DNA from: Eubacterium sp.
GTDB taxonomy: Bacteria; Bacillota; Clostridia; Lachnospirales; Lachnospiraceae
Reading direction: 5' to 3'
DNA length: 39,448 bases
Assembly (NCBI GenBank): GCA_024684035.1
Contig: JAIKXQ010000041.1
Location: 1 to 39,448, forward strand
Under the pieces are notes generated by a model. That model did no database searches, was not told the origin of the DNA, and saw only the letters and a list, made by a program, of their open reading frames with translations. Of this stretch, positions 23,457 to 31,535 are shown in pieces. Made by a program: the position numbers and the translations under genes. How positions within the stretch are numbered: the first letter of the stretch is position 1; every line of letters starts with the position of its first letter.

Positions 23457-25772
23457 TTACTCCATATTTTTCAGTGCGTCGCTCTTTCTGATCTTGCGGA
23501 TTTTCAAAAGCTGCAGGACTGCTACGGCGGCATAGCTGACGATTCCCAGAAGAACCATCTTCACATAACAATCATTACTGATGCAATAGGGCAGATACCC
23601 GCTCATCCGCTGATAGAGATAATATTTGAAAATCAGGCGCAGCAACCAGTCCACCGCCGGCACCGCCAGCAAAAGGGAGAGCACTACCACAATGGTTGTG
23701 GACACAATGTAGAGGCCGCCGATTTCCCCGGAGGAAAAGCCCAGGATCTTTGCCATGGAAATGCTGACGGCATTTCGCTCGATGATCTGCTTGGCAAGAA
23801 GATACACCATCAGCACAAACATGATGACGCCGAACCACTTCACCGGTCCCATCAGATCCGCAAAGGATTTCCACAGCTGATCGGCAAAACTTCCGAAGAC
23901 ATTCTTGTCCAGAACCATATAGATGTTGGACTCTGTGAGACTTTTCAGCTTTTCGTCCGCGAAGTATCCGCTGTAATAATCCGGGTCCTTCTCAAAAGTC
24001 TCATTAAACTCGTCCAGATTCATAAAGACGGCCAGCGACGCCTCATATGGATATTCACCGGCGACCGTAAACGTATATGTCTTATCCGCAAATTTGTCAT
24101 AGAGATCCACCTTGTCTCCGGAGACAAAGCCGTATTTCTCCATATACCCGTTGGACAAAAGGATTTTTCCTTTTGGGATATCTTTTTTCACATACCGACT
24201 CTCATCCACAATTCCATAAACTGAAATTTCATCCGTTTTGTAATCGGCCTTGTTGGTCTCCAGACTTGCCATTGCGAACCGCTCTGCCGTATCCTCATTT
24301 ACCTCCTCCGGCGTTTTTAACACGTATTGATATCGACAGATACTTGTAGCCTCAATCCGTCTCGACACCTCATCCAGAAGTGGTTGAAACATCAGGCCAA
24401 AAATGATGATGGAGCCTGCCATGATAATTCCCACTGCCATGGTGATGTAGTTTGGAAGATTCTGAAGGATGATACGCAGACGGAATCTTGTGGAAAAAGG
24501 AATGCCGTAGGGCAGACGGAGCGCATGTTTTTTCTCCCTGCCGGAGATCTCGCGGCGCAAAAACTGAAGGGGACCGATCCTGAGTTTTCGCACAAGGATG
24601 AACACATTGATGGCAACCATAATCGCCGTGGGAATCAGCGTTGTCTTCAGAAAAGCTTCTTTGTTCCAGAGCGTTTCCACCTCACCCAGGGAATACATGG
24701 AGCGGTAGATATTCATCATGAAGTCCCGCAGAATCGTATATCCCAGGATGTTTCCGACGACCATTCCCGCGAGGAAAGCAAAGAGTGGCAGCATCAGATA
24801 GTGCCTCACCAGCTCTCCTCTGGTATATCCGCTGGCCCGGAGGGTTCCGATCACCGACGCTTCCTTCGAGAGTGTGTTCAATGTGGTGACCGCCACAATG
24901 AACGCAAGCACGGCGACCACGATGTACAGAAATGCTTCCATGGATGCGCCGTCACCGCCCATATCCTCTCCGGCAAAATTGATGGCTTTGTTCTCATAAT
25001 CCGGAAGATAATCTGTCATCTCCACCATGGTCAGATCCTGTTCTCCCGCTGCCATGCGCTGTGCGATCTCTGTGTTCGCCGAAACCAGTTCTTCGCGGAA
25101 GGCATCCAGCAGCTTCCCGGAGGCCTCGTTTTTCTCCTTATCCGTGGTCTTTTCTTTCTTGTATCTCCATGCATATCCGGCAGTTACATGATCGGAGGAA
25201 AAATCATCAAAGCCCTCCGGCGACATGACGCCGACGGCGAAATTCTCCAGATCAAACATGAGATCCGCGTTGTCCTTAAAAAGGGCACTGTAGTTGGGAA
25301 GAGCCACAAACCCGGTAATCGTGAGTTTTCGGCCGTTCAGTGTAATCTCATCTCCCACGTTCATCCCCCGCGTAAATGCATGCAGGTTATCCAGAGCCGC
25401 CTCTCCCTTCTTTTCCGGAAGACGGCCTTCTGTCAACTCCGGTTTATTGACGTCACTGCCCAGGCGGTAGATGCGGAATGTTTCCTTCCCCCGGCTTTCC
25501 TCAAAAAAAGACGCCTCATAGAGTTTCACTTTTGCCTTCGATTCTACCGCTTCCAAAAGACTCTTTTCCGGTTTCACATTGAAGGCCAGATGTCCGTTCT
25601 CCACCCGGTTGGCTTCCATATTCCTGTAATACGCCTTTTTTACCCCTTCATTCGCCACAAGGAAACCGGAGACAACAGACACCGTCATAATAATGAAAAG
25701 AAAGATCACAAGGTATTTCCCGAAATCTGCTCTCAGCTCCCGCAAAAACCTTCGATTCATTGGATTCTTCAT
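23457..25772 (-). CDS. FtsX/MacB-type ABC transporter permease
   Basis: A 771-residue permease with two FtsX repeats. Membrane helices are at about 18-40, 281-300, 325-348, 376-395, 440-462 and three near the C-terminus (after WFGVIMFVLMVYLL). Two extracytoplasmic domains lie at about 41-280 and 463-660. The cytoplasmic loop KEASVIGTLRASGYTRGEL after the second helix matches the FtsX coupling element; a second one is KILGFSSGEI. GAGGAGG precedes the ATG. It follows the ATPase gene by 57 bases. This layout fits the larger DUF214-type permeases of Firmicutes that export lipids or peptides or sense antimicrobials; no two-component system is adjacent. Confidence 0.9.
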   Translation of the reverse strand: MKNPMNRRFLRELRADFGKYLVIFLFIIMTVSVVSGFLVANEGVKKAYYRNMEANRVENGHLAFNVKPEKSLLEAVESKAKVKLYEASFFEESRGKETFRIYRLGSDVNKPELTEGRLPEKKGEAALDNLHAFTRGMNVGDEITLNGRKLTITGFVALPNYSALFKDNADLMFDLENFAVGVMSPEGFDDFSSDHVTAGYAWRYKKEKTTDKEKNEASGKLLDAFREELVSANTEIAQRMAAGEQDLTMVEMTDYLPDYENKAINFAGEDMGGDGASMEAFLYIVVAVLAFIVAVTTLNTLSKEASVIGTLRASGYTRGELVRHYLMLPLFAFLAGMVVGNILGYTILRDFMMNIYRSMYSLGEVETLWNKEAFLKTTLIPTAIMVAINVFILVRKLRIGPLQFLRREISGREKKHALRLPYGIPFSTRFRLRIILQNLPNYITMAVGIIMAGSIIIFGLMFQPLLDEVSRRIEATSICRYQYVLKTPEEVNEDTAERFAMASLETNKADYKTDEISVYGIVDESRYVKKDIPKGKILLSNGYMEKYGFVSGDKVDLYDKFADKTYTFTVAGEYPYEASLAVFMNLDEFNETFEKDPDYYSGYFADEKLKSLTESNIYMVLDKNVFGSFADQLWKSFADLMGPVKWFGVIMFVLMVYLLAKQIIERNAVSISMAKILGFSSGEIGGLYIVSTTIVVVLSLLLAVPAVDWLLRLIFKYYLYQRMSGYLPYCISNDCYVKMVLLGIVSYAAVAVLQLLKIRKIRKSDALKNME

Positions 25773-25829
25773 AAAACCTCCTCTGCATCATGAATCACAC
25801 CTAACGATCAGCTACGCCCGCTCTCTGAT

Positions 25830-26531
25830 TTACCACTCCAGCTCGGAAACCGGTGTGCGTTTCTCGTTGGTGTAATTGTGATGAACCAGACCGTCCCTGA
25901 GCCTCACGACGTGATCCGCCATTTTTTTCAGGGCATCGTTGTGCGTAACCATAATGATGGTATTGCCGTAGTCATGGTTGATTCTCTCCAGAAGAGACAA
26001 AATTTCTTTCGATGTCTTGTAATCCAGCGCACCCGTGGGCTCATCACAGAGGAGGATGTCCGGATTCTTGATGACTGCCCGGCCGATGGCTGTCCTCTGC
26101 TGCTGTCCGCCGGAGAGCTGATTGGGCAGTTTATCCCTGTGTTCATACAGTCCAAGCGTCTTCAGAAGCTCATCCACATCCAGTGGCTTCTGACTCAGGA
26201 ACGCCCCCACTTCCACGTTTTCGCGGACTGTGAGATTGGGAATCAGATTGTACAGCTGAAAAACATAGCCCAGGTGATTTCGCCGGTACTGTGTCAGCTT
26301 CTTCTCGTTCATATCTCCCGTTTTTTCACCATCAATCATCACATATCCGTCATCCGCATCATCTATACCTCCGATGATATTGAGAAGCGTGGACTTGCCG
26401 CTGCCGGATGGTCCCAGGAGAACACAGAATTCTCCTTTTTCTATATCCAAATCAATGCCTGTAAGAACGGTAGCCTTTGCTTCACCTTCGCCGTAGTGTT
26501 TCTTTACATTTCTGATTTCTACAAAACTCAT
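25830..26531 (-). CDS. ABC transporter ATP-binding protein (MacB/LolD-type)
   Basis: A 233-residue ATPase from ATG 26531 (AAAGGAGACGC upstream; the frame extends to 26579 without a better site). Walker [10 protein letters not shown] is at 40-48, Q-loop VFQLYNL near 90-96, signature LSGGQQQR at 139-146, Walker B ILLCDEP at about 159-165 and switch His in MVTHND. The GALD motif after Walker B and the order match MacB-type ATPases. It powers the permease encoded downstream. Confidence 0.93.
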   Translation of the reverse strand: MSFVEIRNVKKHYGEGEAKATVLTGIDLDIEKGEFCVLLGPSGSGKSTLLNIIGGIDDADDGYVMIDGEKTGDMNEKKLTQYRRNHLGYVFQLYNLIPNLTVRENVEVGAFLSQKPLDVDELLKTLGLYEHRDKLPNQLSGGQQQRTAIGRAVIKNPDILLCDEPTGALDYKTSKEILSLLERINHDYGNTIIMVTHNDALKKMADHVVRLRDGLVHHNYTNEKRTPVSELEW

Positions 26532-26747
26532 GGATGCGTCTCCTTTCACAGGTGCCTGCTCATTGTCCGTGTAAGTCATTCCATATGAGGTCGAGCATCA
26601 TATGGCGTTGAGCTGTTCTTGACGCCCGAAATGGTATTCATTATCATGTATATATCATTTTATTAGACAATATACACTATTTGTATCTCCATCTTCAAGA
26701 ATTAACTGCATCTAATTCATTATTTTTGACGAACAACTCAACTGTGA

Positions 26748-27098
26748 ACACCATACGGAACAACGTCCTGTGTAGCCGTTTTTTTGACTACTTTGTCACT
26801 GGCTGCCTTTTTCTTTGACGGCGGAAACATTGAAGAGGAATACGCCTTTCCGCTTTTGATGATTGCTCTCTTCTGTTTTCTGAAGTACTTCCCGACAGAC
26901 AGCATCACACGCATGGATTTGATCGTCTGCGGAGCAACCTTCGCGGCAGTCTGCCTGATCCGTGTCAACATGGCCGGCTTCTGGTTTGTCATGTGTCTGG
27001 GAGTAATCTTCGACTGCATAAAGAGGGGAACGTTTGCAAAAAAAGAAACCTTAAGAACCACTGAATGGATTCTTAAGGTTTCTTTATGCTCTGTATAG
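26748..27098 (+). pseudogene. Fragment of a membrane glycosyltransferase (GT39/ArnT-like)
   Basis: An open frame on the plus strand reads LAAFFFDGGNIEEEYAFPL, then a leucine-rich helix, KYFPTD, and CLIRVNMAGFWFVMCLG. This is the pattern of one internal stretch of multi-span GT39-like lipid-linked sugar transferases in Clostridia (GGNxTEEYALP, LRPNM). There is no start codon with a ribosome site, a stop lies in frame at 26745-26747, and the frame runs out into the terminator of the GT2 gene. It covers roughly 100 residues where intact enzymes have 450 or more, so it is a remnant. Recognition is from memory of the family. Confidence 0.6.
27042..27085 (-). terminator. Terminator of the GT2 gene
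   Basis: Perfect 16-base arms AAAGAAACCTTAAGAA and TTCTTAAGGTTTCTTT with a 12-base loop; the minus strand continues into a T run. It lies about 30 bases past the stop at 27113. Confidence 0.85.
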
Positions 27099-27112
27099 TC
27101 CCGAAGGCGTTA

Positions 27113-28198
27113 TCAGCCTCTGCTGATGGCGGACTTGCGGCCTCTGAAAGTGTTTTTCAGCCGTTTCAGAGTGCAAAAAAGCGGATAATGCAGTCTGTAA
27201 TAATGCGGGCAATAGCGGATCAGATAATAGGCCATTCTTTTTCTTTTGGATAAGCGGGAGACATCCGTCATTTTTCCCGTCTCCACGATCCTGGATCTCA
27301 CATCTGCCTGGTCATGCCCTGTTCTCTCACTTTTTTTCCGGAGCATGACTCCATAGACGTCTATATACTGGTTCATCTTCTGATTCCGTACCCAGTCCAG
27401 ATGCTTCGCGGAAAAAATCTCCGGGTGGTCGATGATATACTTTTCGAACTGCGAAAGTGCCCAGAGATAGTCAAAGTGTTTCTTCCCGGAAATCTGACCG
27501 GAAATGCTGGTGGTGCGCTCTCTGTGAAGATAGAAAACCTCATCCAGCACACAAACCATTTCGCACTGATCCAGAATCTGATACATGATGGAGACATCCT
27601 CATAGACACGCCCCACCGGAAACCGCAGATTCTCCCAGAGAGATGCCTCATAGAGTTTGTTCCAGCAGACGCAGTTGATTTTTCCCTCTGCAAGAGCTCG
27701 AAGCGCAGCCTTCCTGTCGTACACGCCTTCCCCGATCTTCGGTCTTACCTGCTCGTTGCCCCGGAGGATCATCCCGCCTTCTGTCACGATATTCGCGCTT
27801 CTGCACATGACCAGTGGAGCGCCGGATTCTCTTTTCGCATCCACCATAGTGCGAAGATATTCCGGCCGGTACGCATCGTCCGGATCCAGATAAACCACCA
27901 GTTCGCCGTTCATCCGCTCCAGCGCCGCATTCCTTGCCGCACTCAAACCGCCATTCTTCTGATGTACCACCTGCACCCGGGGATCCTTCGCGTATTCGTC
28001 GCAGATTTTTCCCGATTCATCCGTTGATCCGTCGTCGATGATAATCATCTCAAAATTCTCATAGGTCTGTGCCAGAACGCTGTCCAGCGCCTCCCGAAGG
28101 TAGGGCGCCACATTGTAAACCGGCACGATAATGGTAACAAGGGGATTGTCGATATTTGATCGTGCGTAGTCCGCACGCGTTTCTCTTTCCTTAACCAT
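27113..28198 (-). CDS. GT2 family glycosyltransferase
   Basis: A 361-residue inverting GT-A enzyme. It shows VTIIVPVYN at 21-29, DDGSTD at 55-60 and the metal-binding DPDD at 105-108, followed by the acceptor region (CWNKLYE, VYEDVSI). The C-terminal 60 residues are basic. It probably adds a sugar to a polysaccharide or glycolipid on the inner face of the membrane. The ribosome site (AAGAAGTAAG) is weak. It stands alone, diverging from surE, beside the remnant of another sugar transferase, so it may be the survivor of a polysaccharide cluster. Confidence 0.9.
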   Translation of the reverse strand: MVKERETRADYARSNIDNPLVTIIVPVYNVAPYLREALDSVLAQTYENFEMIIIDDGSTDESGKICDEYAKDPRVQVVHQKNGGLSAARNAALERMNGELVVYLDPDDAYRPEYLRTMVDAKRESGAPLVMCRSANIVTEGGMILRGNEQVRPKIGEGVYDRKAALRALAEGKINCVCWNKLYEASLWENLRFPVGRVYEDVSIMYQILDQCEMVCVLDEVFYLHRERTTSISGQISGKKHFDYLWALSQFEKYIIDHPEIFSAKHLDWVRNQKMNQYIDVYGVMLRKKSERTGHDQADVRSRIVETGKMTDVSRLSKRKRMAYYLIRYCPHYYRLHYPLFCTLKRLKNTFRGRKSAISRG

Positions 28199-28456
28199 GG
28201 TTCTTACTTCTTGTATTTCCTGTCTGTACTACTTTTGCCAAAGTATTCGCATTGGTAGTTTATCAAATAATAATCCGGCTTACAAGCATAGACTCTTTTT
28301 CGTGACAGCTTCTCTTATGCTATACTTTACTCATCGTGAATGCTTCGACTTATTGCGGTCGGAGCATCCTGCTTAAGAGTCGACAATCCGCTCTTTTTCA
28401 GATTCGAAAAAAACGTGAGAGCCCATATTCACAACCGCAAAGGAGCATACTCAATC

Positions 28457-29179
28457 ATGCAGATTTTAATTGTTAACGACGATGGAATTGAATACGAGGG
28501 AATTCATATTCTAGCGGAGCTCGCCAAAGACTTTGGGGATGTGACTGTCGTCGCCCCCATGAAGCAGTGCAGTGCCATGTCACACCGGGTGAGTATTGAC
28601 CGGGAACAGTGCATCCGCCGGAGCACCATCCCGGTGGAAGGCTGCAAGGCCTACGCCGTGGACGGAACTCCGGCGGACTGTGTCAAAGTAGCGATCGGCT
28701 TCCTCGGTCTGAAGCCGGACTACGTTTTTTCCGGAATCAATGACGGGATCAACGCAGGCTTTGACATTGCCTACTCCGGAACGATCGGTGCGGCCATGGA
28801 GGCTCTCATGCTGGGCATTCCAGCCATCGCCTACTCCAGACTCCGCAAAGGAGAGCCGGATTACGGAACGGTGCGCGCGCACTTTCACGGCCTCACCGAC
28901 ATGCTTCTTCGCAAGGAACCACTAAAAGATTCCATCTGGAACATCAATTTCCCGAACTGTCCCGCTTCCTGCTGTAAAGGAATTCTACATGATCGCCGTA
29001 TCGCGCCGCAGCTGGTGATCCCGGACACCTACCATCTCATTGCACAAGACGGGGACGACACCACCGTAAAACTCTCCGGCCATATGCTGGATGCCTCAGC
29101 CTTCGACGAAGGGACCGACCTTAAGGCCGTTCTCGACAACTACGTCTCCGTCGGAAGCGTCCGGTGCCCGGTACTGTAA
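28457..29179 (+). CDS. surE: SurE 5'/3'-nucleotidase
   Basis: A 240-residue metal-dependent nucleoside-monophosphate phosphatase. The start MQILIVNDDG at ATG 28457 gives the catalytic Asp8-Asp9, and AAAGGAG lies upstream; the frame extends to 28340 without a site. The binding loop APMKQCSAMSH (Ser39 region) and SGINDGINAGFDIAYSGT (Asn95 region) are intact. The length is normal, but the end (GSVRCPVL) is shorter than usual SurE tails, and 39 in-frame sense codons follow the stop. It is monocistronic. Confidence 0.93.
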   Translation: MQILIVNDDGIEYEGIHILAELAKDFGDVTVVAPMKQCSAMSHRVSIDREQCIRRSTIPVEGCKAYAVDGTPADCVKVAIGFLGLKPDYVFSGINDGINAGFDIAYSGTIGAAMEALMLGIPAIAYSRLRKGEPDYGTVRAHFHGLTDMLLRKEPLKDSIWNINFPNCPASCCKGILHDRRIAPQLVIPDTYHLIAQDGDDTTVKLSGHMLDASAFDEGTDLKAVLDNYVSVGSVRCPVL

Positions 29180-29299
29180 CCGGGTGAAATCCCGCAAGTC
29201 GTTTCCGACTATGTGGCGGCAAACCATCTGGCGGTTACCAGGGTTCAGTTTTCCGGTGAAGAGCCGAAAGAGATTCCGCCGACCAGGCTGAAAAAATGA
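29180..29299 (+). other. In-frame open stretch after the surE stop
   Basis: Directly after the surE TAA the same frame stays open for 39 codons (PGEIPQVVSDYVAANHLAVT and on to a TGA at 29297-29299). It has no start codon with a ribosome site. It could be the lost C-terminal tail of surE, a remnant of another gene, or chance. Confidence 0.3.
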
Positions 29300-29327
29300 C
29301 AGAGTACATCACGTTCTAAACACAAAA

Positions 29328-29354
29328 CACCCACTGCCCCAAAGGCGGTGGGTG
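29328..29354. terminator. Terminator between surE and the convergent small gene
   Basis: Arms CACCCACTGCC and GGCGGTGGGTG with loop CCAAA. T-rich flanks lie on the minus side (TTTTGTG), so it best serves the minus-strand small gene but may act both ways. Confidence 0.65.
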
Positions 29355-29365
29355 CAGATAAAAAG

Positions 29366-29608
29366 CTACACTTTGTTTTCAATATTTTCTTCGTGAACCT
29401 CTGCCCTACGTATCACATTTCCCGGATCCAGTGTAACCAGGTCTCCTACGTTGATATCTTTCTCGTACAATTCCTCATCCGCTACTTCTATACACAGTTC
29501 GGATCCATTTTCATCACACAGGATGACCTTGTCCATATCCACATAATTCTCCGGACGTTCCTCACAACCGTAATCCGGCTCCATGATCCGTTTCACTTTG
29601 TATCTCAA
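29366..29608 (-). CDS. Small conserved-looking acidic protein of unknown function
   Basis: An 80-residue soluble protein starting MRYKVKRIMEPDYGCEERPE, with DKVILCDENGSEL and LYEKDINVGDLVTLD. I favour the TTG at 29608 because AAAGGGGGTG lies eight bases upstream; a longer frame to 29692 adds a hydrophobic N-terminus but lacks a usable site. The EPDYGCE and YEKDINVGD pattern looks like a family of short Lachnospiraceae proteins I cannot name. It lies next to the XRE regulator on the same strand, separated by a terminator. Confidence 0.6.
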   Translation of the reverse strand: MRYKVKRIMEPDYGCEERPENYVDMDKVILCDENGSELCIEVADEELYEKDINVGDLVTLDPGNVIRRAEVHEENIENKV

Positions 29609-29712
29609 TCTCAACACCCCCTTTGCTGACAATAATAACATCCCGCAGAGTGTTATGGTATAGAGATTTAGAAGCAATTTCTTATACGCCATTTCCTATG
29701 AGACAAAAAACA

Positions 29713-29730
29713 GGCAGGAAAACTCCTGCC
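29713..29730 (-). terminator. Terminator of the XRE regulator gene
   Basis: Arms GGCAGGA and TCCTGCC with a 4-base loop, then TGTTTTTTG on the minus strand. Confidence 0.8.
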
Positions 29731-29793
29731 CATTCATGCGTTGCTGTATCACATTATCTGAAAAGATGCTCCTTGCATCAAATAATTCTCTGA

Positions 29794-30147
29794 TCAGGAA
29801 GCGCTCTCTGTGTCTTCTTCTGTGAATCTTCCTTCGAACATATTTCTCAGCATATCTTCAGCCATCTCAAGATCCTCATCGCTGAGTTTTCCGAGGCATT
29901 TCTGGAGAGATTCCAGCCTGGAATCTTCTGTCTTCACCAGAGAATCGCGCTCTGTGTCGAGATCCGTTCCCAGCAGATAATCTGTCGTAACATTGAAATA
30001 CTTTGCCAGATCCATCAGTACGTTCATACGCGGAACTGAGCCGGTATTTGTCCACAGGCTGACACGGCTTCTGGAAACTCCCATATCTCTTGCAAGCTTC
30101 TCCATGCTTAACTCTTTAATTCTTGAACCAAAGACTTCGTTCGTCAT
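29794..30147 (-). CDS. XRE-family helix-turn-helix regulator
   Basis: A 117-residue repressor-like protein. The HTH lies at about 14-60 (MEKLARDMGVSRSRVSLW, then SVPRMNVLMDLAKYFNVTTDYLLG). Compared with the usual layout, about six residues between helices 1 and 2 (the RxxKGLS part) are missing: FGSRIKEL runs straight into SMEKLA. The C-terminal half is acidic and helical, probably for dimerisation. GGGGAGATAAA precedes the ATG. A strong promoter with an inverted repeat lies upstream, consistent with autoregulation. No toxin or prophage genes adjoin it. Confidence 0.85.
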   Translation of the reverse strand: MTNEVFGSRIKELSMEKLARDMGVSRSRVSLWTNTGSVPRMNVLMDLAKYFNVTTDYLLGTDLDTERDSLVKTEDSRLESLQKCLGKLSDEDLEMAEDMLRNMFEGRFTEEDTESAS

Positions 30148-30222
30148 TTTATCTCCCCGTTTCTTTCCCTTATCTTTTTTATCAGATCCAACTTTTCATC
30201 TTCATTGTATACATGCATTTTC

Positions 30223-30250
30223 ATTTTATCCCAAATCTTTTGTGTGTCAA
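30223..30250 (-). promoter_or_regulatory. Promoter of the XRE gene with TTGTCAA/TTGACA inverted repeat
   Basis: Read on the minus strand: TTGACA (30245-30250), a 16-base spacer and TAAAAT (30223-30228). Just upstream, TTTGTCAA (30266-30273) faces the TTGACA with about 15 bases between, forming a spaced inverted repeat that could be the repressor's operator. Confidence 0.6.
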
Positions 30251-30273
30251 TATACTTTTTATTTTTTGACAAA

Positions 30274-30472
30274 TGCATTAGGTATCTATATATGCGGCCT
30301 TCCCTCATTTATCGAACAACATTTAGTTCCAATGCGGATTTTTAAGTCTTTTGCGCACTAATGGATCTACTTTCTGCATTTCTCGCCATCCAAATAATCT
30401 GATATTCTACCAGATAACGCATCCCGCGGAGCATTTTCTCATAGGGAATACGAAGCAATTTCCTCGAGATAA
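30274..30472. other. Intergenic region upstream of the XRE gene
   Basis: About 200 bases of AT-rich sequence with no gene or clear structure visible apart from the flanking promoter and terminator. Confidence 0.4.
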
Positions 30473-30516
30473 AAAGAGACGGAAGCATGTCTCAAAATAC
30501 ACGCTTCCGCCTCTTT
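30473..30516 (-). terminator. Terminator after the truncated membrane protein
   Basis: Arms AAAGAGACGGAAGCATGT and ACACGCTTCCGCCTCTTT with one mismatch; T5 follows on the minus strand. Confidence 0.8.
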
Positions 30517-30538
30517 GAAAGATATAGAATATATACCT

Positions 30539-31054
30539 TTATTTCTCTGCCCTTGCAAGTGCCTCCTCGTAATCCTTTGTTCCCTTGAAGACCTCATGAG
30601 AATAAGGATTGCACTTGTTTTGAATAGATTTCCTGATAATTACAGAAATACAGATCACATTTATTCCAAGAGAGAGCATCGCGAAAAGGCTCTGCATGGA
30701 TGGATCTGCGGTAATTCCGAGTTTTGCAACGGCCTCGCCGACGAGAGCTGTTTTTCCTCTTCCCTGATTGTACAGCCCGATTGCCTTGTCGTAGAGATCC
30801 ATAGTTGTAACGCCTGCTTCTGCGGCTCCGCCGTATACACGTGGAAGGGCTGCCGCGAAGGTTCCTTTCAACTGGAACAGCGGCACCACCTGTGCCCACA
30901 TACACCAGATGGTCATATCCGGCCAGAGCATATCCGATTTGTTCTTGTCTTTGGAAGTGTAGAGATGTACGCAACCTGTCATACAGAAGATATTGATCAT
31001 ACCGGCAATATTGTAGGCCGCAAGTGCAGACTCCAGGTTGTTTGTACAAAACAA
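30539..31054 (-). pseudogene. 5'-truncated membrane protein, possibly DUF5692-like
   Basis: A 171-codon frame whose only upstream start is a TTG lying inside the T run of the preceding gene's terminator, so it has no credible start. The first ATG (31000) has no ribosome site. Hydrophobic segments, the sequence TSKDKNKSDMLWPDM and the tail NPYSHEVFKGTKDYEE recall the C-terminal half of a larger Clostridial membrane protein family (I suspect DUF5692, from memory). The middle (PRVYGGAAEAGV...) does not fit well. It still has its own terminator, so the 5' half was probably deleted. Confidence 0.5.
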
Positions 31055-31089
31055 AAAATACCGCCGGGCGATCGAAAGCCGGGCGGTAT
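31052..31089 (-). terminator. Terminator of the sugar transferase/Spx operon
   Basis: Stem ATACCGCC (31058-31065) with GGCGGTAT (31082-31089) and a GC-rich inner part, followed on the minus strand by a T6 run. Confidence 0.8.
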
Positions 31090-31163
31090 CCGTTTTATCA
31101 TATTTTTGTTCAATCGGATGGTTTTATCTGTGCACTTATCCATTCGATCAGATTCTCATCCGG

Positions 31164-31523
31164 TCACTTCTGTGCGACAGCCTCTTCCCATTCGCCCTCT
31201 TTAAAACCGGTCAGCACCTTCTCTCCTGTAATGAGCAGTGGACGCTTCACCAGCATGCCGTCGGAAGCAAGGAGTTTGAACATCTCATCCTCACTCATCT
31301 CGGGCAGTTTCTTTGAGAGTTCCATGGACCGGTAGAGCTGACCACTGGTATTAAAGAAACGTTTCAGCGGAAGACCGCTTTTCTCATGGAGCTGACGCAG
31401 AGTGCTCTCATCCGGATGCTCTTCCTTGATATCAATCACTGTGTGCTCGACGCCATGATCCTCCAGCCATTTCAATGCCTTCTTGCAGGTTGTGCATCTG
31501 GAATAACAGTATACCTTTGTCAT
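31164..31523 (-). CDS. Spx/ArsC-family thioredoxin-fold protein
   Basis: A 119-residue protein with YSRCTTCKKALKWLE at 7-21: the CxxC of the ArsC/Spx/MgsR family is Cys10-Cys13. KRPLLITGEKVLTGF matches the conserved RRPI/RP motif region. It could be an Spx-like regulator that binds RNA polymerase or a YffB-like reductase; absence of known Spx residues cannot be judged by eye. AGGGAGGATACA precedes the ATG and the gene starts 12 bases after the stop of the sugar transferase, so they are co-transcribed although no shared pathway is evident. Confidence 0.88.
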   Translation of the reverse strand: MTKVYCYSRCTTCKKALKWLEDHGVEHTVIDIKEEHPDESTLRQLHEKSGLPLKRFFNTSGQLYRSMELSKKLPEMSEDEMFKLLASDGMLVKRPLLITGEKVLTGFKEGEWEEAVAQK

Positions 31524-31535
31524 TGTATCCTCCCT

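Noticed and set aside
24327-25793. 488-codon plus-strand open frame opposite the ABC permease
   Set aside because: Antisense shadow; the minus strand encodes a permease with FtsX motifs and a good ribosome site.
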